A stretch of DNA of 64,000 nucleotides from Gossypium raimondii (GCF_025698545.1 NC_068566.1:4013362-4077361); one strand, 5' to 3'; numbered from the stretch's first letter, positions 12,460 to 25,838 are shown. Numbers and translations: made by a program. Notes: generated by a model not told the origin, from the sequence alone.

Positions 12460-15204
12460 TGTAATAGCCCGATTTTTAGAAATGTTGAAAACAGTGGTAC
12501 GAGACCACCAAATTCAGAAAATAAGCTCGTAAATTTTATTATTTAATAATTACGAGTCAAATATGATTTTTAAGAGATTTTTGAATTAGTAATTTGTGTT
12601 TTATAAAAATTTATTAAGTCAAGAAATTGAGGAAAAGAGGTATCGAGACCTCGATGTTATAAATCGAGCCATAAATATTAAAAATATTTACGGAGTGTCA
12701 ATATAGTAGTGTTAAAGTTTCGTCAGAAAATTTTAACGTTTCGGCAGTCAATTAATTAAAAAAGACTAAATTGAAAAGATGCAAAACTTGCTAAAGTGAT
12801 TAAATAGCTTAACAATTAAATAAGAAAGGACTAAAAGAGTAAAAGGACCAACTTAAGTGGCAGAGACGGCATACCGTTAAAAAAATCAAAGATTTTTATG
12901 TATTTAAGGACAAAATTGGAATTACAATAAAGTTTATGTGGCCAAAATTTATTTTAAGGATTTTAAGACCATTTCTTCTTGAAATTTCGGTGGAAAATAG
13001 CCATGGAAGAGGGTTTAGAGCTAGTATTCCATATTTTAGCTTCAAGTAAGTGTATTTCTTACTTTTTCCTTGAAATTTTTATATTTTTAGACTTTTACAA
13101 TTAGGTCCAACTTAGTATTCTACTAGTTTCTCATTTTGTTGAAAGTTTAGGAAGATACCATTGATAAGTTCATATTATTTTTGTTATTTGATGATGAAAT
13201 TGATATGTTAATGGATGTTTAAAGGTGTTTTATTCAAGAATTTTGGATGAAAACATGTTTTAGGGATTAAGTTGAAAAGTATTGAAATTGTGGAAAAGTT
13301 CTGAAATTTCATGGAATCCATGGGTTATTATTGATATGTATGAGAATTATTAGGGTTGGATCAAGGATTAAATTTCAAGAATTCCATTTTTTGAGCCTAG
13401 GGACGAAACTGTCATGTGTTAAAAGTTTAGGGTCAAAATGGTAATCAATATATTGCACTAAAACAGTTTTGGGCAGCAGCAGTGTGCCAACTTTGAAAAA
13501 TTACCAAAAATCGTGGGAATCGAATTATAAGATGAATAAAATATGAAATTAAAGCTTATTGAGTCTAATTTCTCATAGAAGAAACGGTGTAAGCAACGAA
13601 ATTGTAAATCATGAGATATAATAAATTTTGTGAGACAGAGTCAGAATAATTTCAAAATCCCCTGTTCTGAATTTGGAAAATCATTAAAAATTGTAAAAAA
13701 ATTAATTATGCATTAAACTTTATATTTTTAGAATCCTGAACGAGTCTATTTTCATGAGAAATAAACGGGAATACCATCCAAATTCTACACAGTGAAATAA
13801 TCAAGTTTTAGTAAAGAGAGGTCAGAACTGTGGAGCAGTGCAACAGGGGAAACTTTAAAGAATAAACTGTACTTATTGGCTAAGTAAAAAATTCTGAAAT
13901 TTTTATGGTAAAAATATATATGAATCTAGTTTTAGGTAAAATTAACGGATTTTAATTTGGAGCTCCGTAGCTCCGGAATAAAATAGTTTAGTGACTCTGA
14001 ATCAGATGGACAGCTTTAAATTTACATATAAGTGAGTAATGAAATTATGTATAATGTTATTAAGCGTGTTATATACATTAAAGATGTGGAATGGAGAGGA
14101 GGAGGAGGATAATAAAATATATGAATGAATTGTGTATAATGGTTATATGCCCGATTATAATCGGTCAATGGTAAATTGAATGGTAAATATGTATTGGTAT
14201 TTAAAGAATTATTGCGGTATTAAAAAGCAATTGATCAAATGTTTAAGAAATTTAGTCATGGTATATATATGTGTGTGGTAATTTTGATATATGGATGTAT
14301 TTTAGTTGTGGATTAATCTTGATGATAAAGGTTAGGTATATTTGGTCTATTAAGTGACATAATTGAGAAGTATGATAGGTGGGTCATTCTATGTTTGAGA
14401 TGATGATATAATTTGACTTGGTTAAGTAAGTTAAAAGGATGATTATACCTTTGAGGTTGCACTGATTAATTCGGTTTATGTGATGGAAATGTCAAGTATG
14501 TTTGTCTTTGATGCGTGATGATTATTTAATGCCATGAGAATTTGTTTATTGGTGAGGTTTAAAATGTATCTATATTTTGTTATATAACTTGTTTTGTAAT
14601 TTATTTGACAAATGATAAAAATTAACTCGGTTACTATGTGAGGTGAATTATGATTTGGGTAGCACATCTATATTCTGCAATAATAGATAAAATATATTTA
14701 TGTCATAGGTGAATGATTAAACACTTGGGCTAGTATAAGGCGTATATTTAGTAAGGTTAGTTGGTAATGAAGTAACATGTTTTGGTTTAACATCGAATAG
14801 AGAAAATTTGTAATATCTTTGTGGCTAATATTGATAGTTGTATGGGAGATGAATGGATAATGTATATGTGACACTTAGCTTATGAGATATTGAGTATTTG
14901 ATATATGACAATAGTTAAATAGGAAAATGTGACGACGTGAGAATATGTAATGATACGGATCAATTCAAGTACTCATGATGAATTCAACAAGTAAGTGGAA
15001 ATTTATAAATTCATACAATGAGGAAGTGAAAGATTGTGAGTATATTGGGCCACGTAAACCCTAATTAGCAAATCAAGAATAACAATTTGAAAGTTTTAGT
15101 TTAGATGAAATTTTACAACTCGGTTTAATATGGTTAAAAGTGTATGTGTTCTGGTAATACCTCGTACTTTATTCCGGCATCGAATACGGGTTAAGAGTGT
15201 TACA
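12460..15204 (+). mobile_element. Solo LTR, TGTAACA-type (probable Ty3/Gypsy) with AGAGT duplication
   Basis: The element starts TGTAATAGCCCGATTTTTAG and ends CGGGTTAAGAGTGTTACA. It is flanked on both sides by AGAGT (12455-12459 and 15205-15209). The 2,745 bp contain no retroviral-type coding sequence and there is only one LTR, so it is a solo LTR. Its first ~60 bases match the start of the LTR at 15897 and the inverted end of the LTR at 18971-22138. Transcription in the plus direction is inferred from the position of a splice-donor-like GTAAGTG at 13046 after a gene-like leader. Confidence 0.85.
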
Positions 15205-15209
15205 AGAGT

Positions 15210-15896
15210 AGCTAAAAGGGAATTATACCAAAACTAGGAAGCAAACTTACTTTTCTTTGCACAACACCGTTCATACACGTAACTATTTCCTACTTTTACT
15301 ACAATTATGGTATCTTAAGAACACTAGAACACTAAGTGTCTATAAATTAAGCCCTTTCCGTTAGAAATATCATATTTTGTTAAACAACAAAGCTCTCTTA
15401 AATTCTTCATCAATTATTATGTTTTAAGTAATTGTTTTAACGAAAAAATTATGACTTGTTGGATATAATATGTCATAGGATTGTGATTGCTCATCTTTAT
15501 GTTTTGTGTGTTGGGCGAGAGGCCTAAGACAGGTTGGAGAGATAAGGGAGTGCCGAGCCAAGCTCTACTCAATAGGACATGTTGGTGTGTTGGAAAGTGC
15601 TTAGCTTTATGCTACACTTATGAGACATGTTAAGATTCACTAAGTCATTCTGTGGCGTTATAAAGAGATCTGCTTATCCAACAATAAAGAACATATGAAC
15701 AAGTTTATATTTTCCGAAATATCATGTTTTGCATTTTAAAGCTGTCTAATAGTAAGTATTGGCGAACTAGGTTTTGTGTGAATATGGCAAACCGAGTCGT
15801 AAGTTATATGACCTTGCTAAGTTGTTGTTTAACTTATGTTTTGTGCGTTCTTTGTGGTTATTATTTCTTGTAAATTCACTAAGTTCACAAGAACTC
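15210..15896. other. Continuation of older repeat DNA between inserted LTRs
   Basis: This segment becomes contiguous with 11362-12454 when the LTR at 12460-15204 is removed. It carries a TATA-like CTATAAATTAAG near 15340 and no coding region. The last five bases (AACTC, 15892-15896) are one copy of the target duplication of the next LTR. Confidence 0.5.
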
Positions 15897-18800
15897 TGTA
15901 ACAGCCCTTTTTTAGTGGTGTCGAAAAAAGTAGTTTTGGGACTACAAATCTAATGAGTGAGTTTGTATAATTAGTATTTAAATTATACGAGTTAATAATA
16001 ATTTTTATTGAATTCTGATTTGAGGAATTTTAACCAATTGAATTAAAAGTTAGCATGAGTGGTTTGATTCAAAAGTCAAGTGGTTATTGAAAACGAAGTA
16101 TTAGGACCTTGTTTCTGTAATTTAAGGTTGTAAATATTTTTATTAAATATTTACAGAGTCATATTATATGTGAATCGAAGTTTGGTCCGGTAATTTTTAT
16201 GATTTATTGCTTAATTACGGTAAAAGGATTAAATTGTAAAAGAGGTAAAAGTCAATTGTTATAGATTTAATATAATAAAATGACCAAAATGGTAATTAAA
16301 CCATGGTCAAAAAGTCCAAGTGGTGGTGGCATGATTAAATCCACTAATCTTGGGGCTATTTTCTCATTTAGTCGTAATTAGTTTAGGATTAAATTGAAAT
16401 TAAGCTTGTTTAATAAATAATTAGAAATAATTGAAAGACCAATTGTGCAATTGGACCCTCCTTAAATGTCAAATAGTATGAATGGTGTGGAATTCTAGTT
16501 TGTGGCTAATTGCTATTAGATCCTTATTAATTAGTAATTAAAGAAAAACGACTAAATTATAAAAGTCATAAAACTTAATTACTATTAGTTTATTTGAGTT
16601 AATTAATTATGAAACCATGAGCGGGGGATTAAAATGGTAGTTAACCCGTAATTAAACATGGTGAGTGGTGGCATTTGTCTTTAGTGTAAAAAAAATATGT
16701 TAATTTTATATTTTAAAACATTACTAAGTTGAGTAAAAATAAATAATAAAAAAAAGAGAAAGAAATACCATTTTTATTTCTTATGTTCTTCTTCCCCAAG
16801 CCGAAGCACCATAGCTAGGGACTAGAAAGCTTCGGCCAAGCTTAGGCCCTTCGATAGGTAAGTGAAAACTTGTCTGTTTTTAATAATTTTTATGTTTTTG
16901 AGTTCGTATTAGCTTGATCTAGTTAACCCGATGACTAATTTGTAAAACTGTCAAATGTTATGAGTTATGCCATTGATGAGTTTTGTATTTTCTTGAAGTT
17001 TTATGAAAAATTATTGAGTTTGGTTGCTAGATAGGACTATTTTGTAAAGTAGTTTTGTTTATTTTAATGTTCAAGGACTAAAATGTGAGAATAGTAAAAG
17101 TACAAGGACTTGATGCAAAATAACAGCAAGTATGGATTGTAATGAAGGGGTTAACAGATCAGCTAAGCTTAGATTTAATAGAAAATGGTTAAATTGCATG
17201 ATTTGGACCTAGGGACTAAATTGCATAAAAATGAAATATTGGGGGTAATTTTGTAAAAATGTAAAAAAGGACTTAATTGCATAAAATGAGTTAGTTTTAT
17301 TGTTGAAATTAGTTAATTGAATGAAAATATTCTTTTAGATCAAGAACGAGTGGAAAACTGAGGAAAAGAGAAAATTATCGAATAGTCCCTGTACCTTTGT
17401 CATTGCTGCAATTTAGTCAGGTAAGTTTGTTCGGTTAATTCTATATGTTTTAATTTATATATTAAATTAAATTTATCTGTTGATTTTTGATTAATGTGTT
17501 GATATTTGATAATCGAGAATTGAAACAATGGTTGATAAAACACTGGTTACTGTCAATAGCTCCTGAGCCAATGAACGTAGGATAGAGTACGATTGGCATG
17601 CCAATAGATTATTTTGTGCGCAGCATGGGCTTGATATGAGATGTGATGAGGATTTCTGTATATTTCCTGTTCACTAAATATACCAAAGTTCTGCATTTGT
17701 TGCGGACTTTTGTTATATTGCAGCGTTTTTTGGCATGTTACTGGGGGTGGATGTTAGCCTACGGGTTAGGCACTTAGTGTCGAGGCGTGTTATCAATTGG
17801 ATTAGCTCACATGAGCGTATGGCGTGTTCTTGGATGGTTAACCGTGTACTCGTATTCGTATATCATTCATCGGTAATGTTCTTGCGTTAAATGTCTTGTT
17901 ATATAATTGTTAAAAGATTATTCATGAATCTCCAGATAGCATTGTGGCTTGATAATGAATGATCTCATACTTGTTTATGTAAAAACTCACTTGTTGTGAT
18001 CTGTGGTTGACAAGAATTTTGTTAAGAACCTTGTTGGCAGGAACTCGGTTTATTAATCTTATTATTTGAATTATGATGTTTAATTCAATAAGCTTTATCA
18101 TTTAATCAACGAACTTACTAAGCTTTATAAAAGCTTACTCGTGTTTTGTTATGTTTTCTTATAGATAACATTTTGTGAATAATCGGGCAATCGGATCAAC
18201 TCGAAGATTCACTCTCTCCCGAGAACTCTTTTGGTAGATTTTGTAAACAACTAGGCTTATATGGCATGTAGTAGGGTTAATGAAATTGTTATAAGTTTAT
18301 AGCTATGTGTTGGTTGGTTGGCATGTTTTTGATGATATAAACTTTAGAAGTTCCTACAGTATGTCATGCTAACTCTTAAGTTGTGCTTAATGTTTAATCA
18401 TGAATGGTAGTAATTGGTTTGGATCTAGGCATGGTGTTTGAGGTGAAGGTAAGCAAATTCAATGTGTGTGTATGGTGGCTTGTATGTTTGATTTAAGAGA
18501 TGAAGATTATAAGTACTATGTGATGTGAATTTGAAAGACAACTTAGTTAAATTTAGGTGAGCATAATTGGCATGTTTTGGTTGCCCTAGATGTGTTTTAC
18601 GGTGTTACAATGTTGAACTTTGGCTATTGTCTTGACTTGTATCGGTAGCCTTTTCAAGATCTTTCCCTTTTTGAGTTTTACCGATATTTGTCCACCTAAG
18701 TATCGGTAGAAATCATTCTTACTTCAAAAACTTGTTAAAACTTAAATTAATTCAAGGCTTTTTAAATGTTTATTTTGTCCAACACTTTGAAGAAAAAATT

Positions 18801-19193
18801 TTGAGTCCTCATAGGCTCGATTAAGGCCCATAAATGAATGTAATACTTCAATCTGAATTATTATGAAATTCTGTTAATTAAATATGCAACTTGATGCTAT
18901 TTGTTATTTATTGTTCTAAATTGTACTATAATACGTCGTAACCCTAATCTGACGACGGGTACGGGTTATGTGTAACATCCTTAACCTATATCCGTCACTG
19001 GAACAGGGTTACAGAGCATTAGCGAAGTTTACAGATCAAATACAGTTAATTTATATCCTTTACTATTCATATCCGAAAACAATCTTATTGTCCCTTAAAT
19101 GGGCCCTCGAGGCCCAAAATATGCATTTAAAACAAGTCGGGACTAAACTGGGAACTCAGAGAAATTTTTCGCAAAATTTCAAAACTTTTCCTA

Positions 19194-19590
19194 GGTGCAG
19201 GGGACACATGCTCATGTCTCAGGCCATGTGGGCATTCAAAATACGGCACACGGCCGTGTCCTAGCCCGTGTCCAATTTAGGTTGCTTACTGACTTGGGTC
19301 ACACGGCCAAGCCACACGCCCGTGTACTCGGCCGTGTGAACAATTTAAATTGCATTAATTAGGTACAGGGATCACAAGGCCAAGACACACGCCCATGTGT
19401 TAGGTCGTGTGTCACACACGGCTTAGACACACACACGCTCGTGTCTCTGCTCGTGTGAACAATTCTGAGCATTCTGTTTCTCAATTTTTAAGATGCAAGG
19501 GACACACGACCAAACCATACGCCCGTGTGCATGATCTTGTGTCACACACGGCTGAGTCACACACCTGCGTCTCTGCCTGTGTGGACAAAA
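19194..19590. repeat. Array of CACACGGCCGTGT-related motifs in the nested LTR
   Basis: About three imperfect units of roughly 130-170 bases, each opening with a GGTRCAGGGRACACA-like phrase and containing many short CACACGGCC / GCCCGTGT / CACGCCCGTGT words. The cleanest copy is CACACGGCCGTGT at 19247-19259. This motif class is common in cotton retroelements as I recall. Confidence 0.75.
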
Positions 19591-20439
19591 ATAGGTCATT
19601 TCCAAGGCCATATTTCTCACCCAACTTGGCATCAACCTAACCAACCAATTTTGCACCATTACAAGTCATAATAAGACCTTTAATTCAGGAAAATTTCAAA
19701 CTCAATACATGTCATAACATCCCATATTTCCAAGTATTCAATCTTACCTAATTGGCCATATAAATATATATAAGTATATTTTACCAATTCATGCAACCCT
19801 TAACATACTTATGTAACTTCTACCATTCAACCATTTCAAACACACACATCAAACATGTTTAGGCCATATATTTACATCCCAAAATATACCAAACACAAAC
19901 CATACCAATGGCTAGTTTCAACCAAATATTATTATGCCATCATTTGGCCAATTTAACATATACATGCCATTATACCCAAAAATAAGTTTGTTATTTATAC
20001 CGAATCAAGCTGAAAGATAGTGTGATGTTACTCTGACCCACGTCCAAAATTTATGAGCTTCCGAGTACTATAAAATAAAGAAAATAAGACAGAGTAAACA
20101 TTTAATGCTTAGTAAGTTCGTATAATAGGAAATTAACTTACCATCCATTTACATTTAATGTAAGCATACAAAAAAAATGCATCTAAGCAAATTTGGCTAA
20201 TAGCCTAAACACACAACTTCATCAAACATGTTAGTCAAGTATTTCATGTGAATATCAATAATTAGGGATGAGCTCATCAAATATCAAATTTCCATATATT
20301 TTTAGGTGTATACAGGTAACATTTCATTCAGAATTCATCTTAAATTATATCAGAACTTTGTCCGTTGAACCATTTGAAATATCGATGGATACACAAGTAG
20401 TACACACGAAGTGTACGGATCTATAATCCGTCAATTCCT

Positions 20440-20960
20440 ATTCGAGAGTGCTCGTTAAAGTACATGATCGGGAAGCCCTCTCTCGAGCCATAGAACGAGA
20501 AGCTCATGTGAGCCATATATCGGGAAGCTTATCCAGGCTATAATACGGGAAGCTCATAAGAGTCATAACCAAGAAGCTCATGCGAGCCAATAACGGGTAG
20601 CTCCAAAGAGCCATTAACGAGAAGCTTCGAATAGCTATATATCGGGAAGTTCAAGCGAGCCATATCAGGAAGCTCTGGAGAGCCATCAATCAAGAAGCTC
20701 ACAAAGAGCCTTTAATCGGGAAGCTCATGAAGAGCCATATATCGGGACGCTCATAAGAGTTGTGGTGTGTTCGCAACACATGCAGGATCATAACCAATTA
20801 GGATGCTCCAAAGAGTTATTAACGAGAAGCGATAGGAATCATACAACAGGAAGCTCGAGAGGGCCATATATCGAGATGCTCATGAAAGCTAATAACGGGA
20901 CGCTCTTTCAAGCTATGGTGTGCCCGCAATATATGCAGAACCACAGCCAATTCAAAAACC
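20440..20960. repeat. ~24-26-bp tandem array (CGGGAAGCTCATGAGAGCC-like) in the nested LTR
   Basis: About 18-20 degenerate units of the type ATATCGGGAAGCTCAT..GAGCCAT repeat through this stretch, with period drift and two interruptions by TTCGCAACACATGCAGG-like sequence (near 20768 and 20920). The core GGGAAGCTC...GAGCC is itself a short inverted repeat. Units touch each other and lack unique spacers, so it is not CRISPR-like. Confidence 0.75.
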
Positions 20961-22157
20961 ATGTATCCATCGAATCTCATTTATCCAAACGAGACTTATT
21001 ATTTATCGGGTATTATCGAATATGTGATCAATTTCATACATATGACATTTATACAATTCACATATACAACATTCAATTCAAACATATAAATATACACAAT
21101 TTAGTTACACGAACTTACCTTGACAAGTGTTCGTTGATTTGTTGTCTACTAATCCGACACTTCCCTTTTCTTTGATCTAACTTTGTATTTGAGTTATCCG
21201 AATCTATACAAGTAAATTTAGCTCAATTTAATACATTTCATATTCAATTCAATCCAATTCACATCCTAGACAAAATTACTATTTTGCCCCTATTCTTTTA
21301 ATTAATGATGATTTCATCCCTAAGCTCAGAAAATGAAATCCATGCAATTTAATCATTATTCCAAGCCTATCCAATTTTTACATATAACATTTTCAGCCCA
21401 TGAAATTCATAAAATTCAGAATTTTTTCTATGAATTTTACATCCTTACAATTTAGTCCCTAAATTAGAATTTCATGAAAATTTCCTTTACAAAAGTTGTT
21501 TATCTATCAACAACCTTTCCATTTCTACCATAAAACTTCATAATTCATGCATATTCATCCATGGAAAAATTTTAATACTTTGATAACTTTGCAAATTAAT
21601 CCCCAAAATAGCTAGATTAGGTTATTACGATTTGAAAATATAAAAATTACTAAAAAGCGAGACAAGATTGCTTACCTAATTAAGCCAAATAAGCTTGCTT
21701 GAATTTTTTTTCTTAGCTAGGGTTTTCATGTATTTTAATTTGGGAAGATGATGAAATAAGATGATATTATTTTATTATCATCTTTAATTATTTTAATTTC
21801 CAATTTAGTCCTTTTCTTTTCTAATTTTCCATGGATGAATCATCAAACTTATCTACTAAATCCTTTTAATGGTCTATTTGTCATATAAGGACCTCAAATT
21901 TTGAATTTCACAGTTATTTGATCCTTTTAGCTACTAGAATTCAACTTTTACATTTTATGCAATTTCATCCTTGAATCAATTAAACATAAAATCGGTAAAT
22001 TTTTTCTTAACAAAATTTCTGTACGATATTCCTATTATAATGCATATCATGAAATAATATTAAAATAATTTTTCTTACGGACTCAGATTTGTGGTCCCGA
22101 AACCACTATTCCGATTTCACTGAAAACGGGTTGTTACATTATGGGTGTTACAAACTC

Positions 22158-23144
22158 ACACAATCTTTTCTATTCACTACAAACAGCTAGATCGCAAAGT
22201 GAGCAGCGGCGAAGTGAGTGATCCAGGCGAAGTAAACATGCTGTAAAGGTAGTACAAGCAAACTCTATATTAAAGGCAATGTGGGAATTCTGCTTGGGCT
22301 TAAAGATATAATTTTGTTGACTTCGCAAATTGTTTTAGGTCTTAGTTATTTTTATAATTTCTTATATTTTTCTTTATGTCTATAATTGCGAGACGACAAT
22401 GTTTTATAAACACATCTGGATTTTAAGTATATAAATATAAACCAAATTTTATTGATGTTATCTTAATTTTACAAGCTCACTCTTAAGTAATTTATTTATA
22501 ACATAGTGTTCGCCATAAGAAAGGACATGAAGTATTCAAAACTGACAAAACTTTGCAAAGTTCGCCAAAATTGTTGCAAAGTAATAAGGTTGTGAACTAT
22601 ACTAAGTGCGAACCTTAACGATTGGTGAATTGCTATTCGCGAACCTTTAATGGATTTTGATATGTGCTATAAGAGAAACCCGGCGAATTATGCTCGTAGT
22701 ATCCAAACACATAGAGGTAGTTCGCGAGACTTACCATGGTTAAAGAAACTTACCCATGAAAGTTTTAGATTGTGCGAGCTATGTAGGGGTGCGAACCCTT
22801 ATGTCAAATAGATGAATAGTTGTGTTCTGCGAGGTACATTGTTTTGCAAAACTTAGGGTTCGCATGTTCTTTATTTCTTTCTTTCTTCAAGTATTTATGA
22901 CTTCAAGTAAAGAGTAAGTTAAGTTCTTGCAAGCGAAGTAGGTTCGCATGTTACTTTCGCTACATATTATGAAACAAGCAAAGTGAGTTCGCAAGCTTGT
23001 TTTTCCTTAAATCTATACATGTTTTATGTTTTAACTTGTGGTGTGCTGAAGGGTAGGTTGGGTTTAAATGGAGAGTCACTTGGGTGGTTAATGTGGCATT
23101 CCATAGCTCGTGTTCGGCAACCAGACTAAGTATGGGGTGTTACA
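22158..23144. other. Right remainder of older repeat DNA
   Basis: Non-coding, with repeated GCGAA/TTCGC words (GCGAAGTGAG, TTCGCGAG, TTCGCATG). It ends with an LTR-like TATGGGGTGTTACA at 23144, followed by AATTA. An AATTATG junction at 12057-12063 could be the matching left end, but I regard this as unproven. Confidence 0.35.
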
Positions 23145-23893
23145 AATTATTTTGTACTTGGAAAATTATTGATTATTTTTTAAAAATTGATTTAAATTTT
23201 TTATGTAAAAGTTAACAATTATTGATTATATATTCATTAAAATATATTTTATATTTATTATAATTAGGATTAAAATGACAAATCTTGTTACCACTGTAAA
23301 CTTTCGTTTTAGTTTTTTAGATTTAAGATCAAATTGATAGAATTTGTAAACAAGAAAAGGCTAAACTTGTTATTAGACCAATAATACAAAGCTCACGTTA
23401 GACTTCCATTAGGCAACTAACAAAAGGGTGACTAATATATTTAATTTCAAAAAATTAAGTGATTAAAACCAAAAAAAAAAGTTAAATGACTAAAATAGAA
23501 CCAACTGAATAATTTGATGACTATTCTTGAATTTACCCTAAATAATTTATGTTAAATGACATAATTTTTTCCCTGGGCTTTATGTTTATGGGTTTGCCTG
23601 GCCTTCGCTTATTGGTTCGCTGGGCCTAATTCTCCGCCGAACAACTTTTCTTTCTATACTCTGGTTAATTAAAACTTCTTTTTCCTGGACAATGCAAAAG
23701 TTGTTCCGGTTGAGGCAGGGACGAAATTAAGAAATTTTTTATTAAAAAATTTTGAGATAAAAATATAAATTATTAGGAATCAAAGTCTTTTTTTTCTTCA
23801 TGAATGATATTTTGATGATAAAAAATATAAAAAATTTATGTGAAATGGTCTAATTGAATTGAATTTTTAAAAATTACACCCTTCATTACTAAT
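23145..23893. other. AT-rich spacer, nothing recognised
   Basis: AT-rich sequence with short direct repeats and no coding segment or element ends that I can support. Confidence 0.4.
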
Positions 23894-24310
23894 TAGGGGT
23901 GTTCAAATGGTTAACCGAATAGTTAATCGAACCGAACTAGTATTAACTGAATTAATCAAACTTTTTAACTCTTTAACTGTTAATCAAACCGAAATTTAAA
24001 AAAAAATTAACCGAACCGAAATTTATGTGGGTTTTTTTGTTAAAACAAGTATAAAACATATCAAAAAAATAAATTAATAATTTTCATTTGACCGAATTAT
24101 TCGAATTAACCGAATTAAAACTACATATAATTTGTATTATTAATTATTAATTTTGATTAATTCAGTTAAATATCAAATTCCGAACCGAATTAACCGATAA
24201 CTGAACTTCCAAAAAATTATTAATTGACTTCTGACCGAATTAGATCGATTAACTGAATTAAATCTATTCGGTTGGTCAATTCAATTTTAACTGAAATTTA
24301 AACACCCCTA
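23894..24310. mobile_element. hAT-type MITE
   Basis: The ends are inverted: TAGGGGTGTTCAAA at the left and TTTAAACACCCCTA at the right. The interior repeats AACCGAATTAACCGAAC-like words that pair with each other. The flanks TTACTAAT and CTACTAAC agree at 6 of 8 positions, consistent with an old 8-bp target duplication. It is 417 bp with no coding capacity. Confidence 0.7.
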
Positions 24311-25244
24311 CTACTAACTCCTAATTAAAGACTGGATTGTACTTGCATATAAAAAAAAAAAACCAACATAGAAAAATGGGTATTACCTTTAAAGTTGACA
24401 TTACCTCGTCAAGATCAATGCAATTCAATTCTTGCATAGATAGTTTTTTAGCCAACAGGGTTTAGCATAAATACAAGTGCAGAGACAAGGGGTGCAAGAG
24501 TTTCAACCCCTTTTAAAATAGAATTTTTTTTATTTAAACTCTTTATAATTTATAAAATTTTAAATTAATAATAAAATTTCATTTTTACCCTAAAAAAATA
24601 AAATTACACCCCTATTACTAATCCTCTACATAAATGATTAATACGTTGTGTGCACACCACTTAAATTCGAATCTTGTTGATAGAAGATAAATAGATAAAC
24701 CCTTTAAATTCATCACTCGAAGGGTCTGAAAAACCCCATAATAATCCTGTAGCATGCTCTGAGCATGGAGATAAGATAACACCTCTGATCAAGAAATAAA
24801 AGAATGTAGAGACCTGACATATTCAAATGCAGAGCAAATTGTGCAATGGCATTACCCCAACTCCAGACCATGCATGCAAAACTACCTAGTATTTCTTACA
24901 ACCCTTTAGATTCACTAAAATGCTATTTAACTACTGATTTAGGGTCCAAGAATTTATATTAATTTGAAGTTAACAGGAGCAATTTTTTTTAATATTGTTT
25001 TATTCATAAAATTTAAATTCTAGTCATTGCTTAAGAGACATTAAATTCGGAGAAATTTATTATTAAAGGATTGAGATAAAATAATTCATTGTTGAGAGGT
25101 CAAAGTAAAAAAATATTATATTAAAAGGGTGTAAATCGAATTAATAACATTTTAGAAAGACAAAACCGTTTTTATTGAGGGAATTTACTTCTAATTAATT
25201 TTTTACCACCCAATCTAATAAATTATGAATCACTTATTTACATT
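24311..25244. other. AT-rich spacer, nothing recognised
   Basis: AT-rich non-coding sequence with no definable element or gene. Confidence 0.4.
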
Positions 25245-25777
25245 TAGAGATGTTCATAAGTCGATTTGGGTTTAAACATGATATGAATACACTTTTATTT
25301 TTTGCTAAAGTTTAGTTCCGCCTAAAATATGAGTTTAAAATTTTTCTCAAACGCCTATATTTATAAATGGCTAATTCAAGTATATTTTAATTTCACCCAT
25401 ATTATTTTTAATTTAATATTTGAAAATTATATATTTCTCATTTATTAAAATTTTATGGGTATATAACTTAACATTTTTTAATGTTTACAATATAGTATTA
25501 TATGTTACTATAGATTTCATTTTTATTTGTTATAAAATATATAAAATATTAAAATAACATAATATAATATATTACAAACTTAAAAAACATACCGGGTCAA
25601 GCCAAGCTTATGCTTTGAATGCTTGTGCTGAGTCTAGCTCATATTTTAAACAGACCTTATTTTTTATTTGAACTCTCTTATTGAACTTAATATTTTTTTT
25701 GCCCAAATACTTTCAAATTTCAAACAAATACTCGAGTTTGGTTGAATAACCCAAGGCATAAAACATGAACAAGTCTA
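25245..25777. mobile_element. hAT-type MITE with perfect 8-bp duplication
   Basis: The left end is TAGAGATGTTCATAAG and the right end is CATGAACAAGTCTA, which are inverted repeats. The identical octamer TTTACATT occurs at 25237-25244 and 25778-25785. The 533-bp element has no coding capacity and belongs to the same family as the element at 28047-28615. Confidence 0.8.
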
Positions 25778-25838
25778 TTTACATTGAAACCTCTTTCACC
25801 CAACATTTAACATTTTCAAACTTTGAACACTTAAAAAA

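Larger units (their letters stand above)
18971..22138 (-). mobile_element. Nested solo LTR, TGTAACA-type, inverted, with TTATG duplication
   Basis: The element begins TGTAACATCCTTAACC and ends AAAACGGGTTGTTACA. TTATG flanks it at 18966-18970 and 22139-22143. Its right end, reverse-complemented, matches the left end of the LTR it interrupts (TGTAACARCCC, then a GGGACCACAAATCT-like stretch), so it lies in the opposite orientation. It is 3,168 bp long and has no coding domains. On the minus strand it has the same leader plus donor arrangement (ATTAG|GTAAGC, donor at 21675). It carries two internal tandem arrays, listed separately. Confidence 0.87.
15897..22152 (+). mobile_element. Solo LTR, TGTAACA-type, split by a nested LTR
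   Basis: The left part is 15897-18970 and the last nine bases (GGTGTTACA) are 22144-22152, giving an LTR of 3,083 bp. It starts TGTAACAGCCCTTTTTTAG. Both flanks are AACTC (15892-15896 and 22153-22157). It is interrupted at a TTATG site by a second LTR of the same superfamily in the opposite orientation. It contains a leader-like segment ending in a splice-donor-like TAG|GTAAGTG (donor at 16858). No gag-pol coding is present. Confidence 0.85.

Noticed and set aside
20440..20960. CRISPR-like appearance of regularly spaced repeats
   Set aside because: Units are degenerate and contiguous without unique spacers, and lie inside an LTR of a plant nuclear genome.
12062..23144. A still older LTR containing the nested ones, bounded by AATTA, starting TGTCTTAG and ending GGTGTTACA
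   Set aside because: AATTATG is common here (also at 15448-15454), and the start does not match the TGTAACA family that the end suggests.
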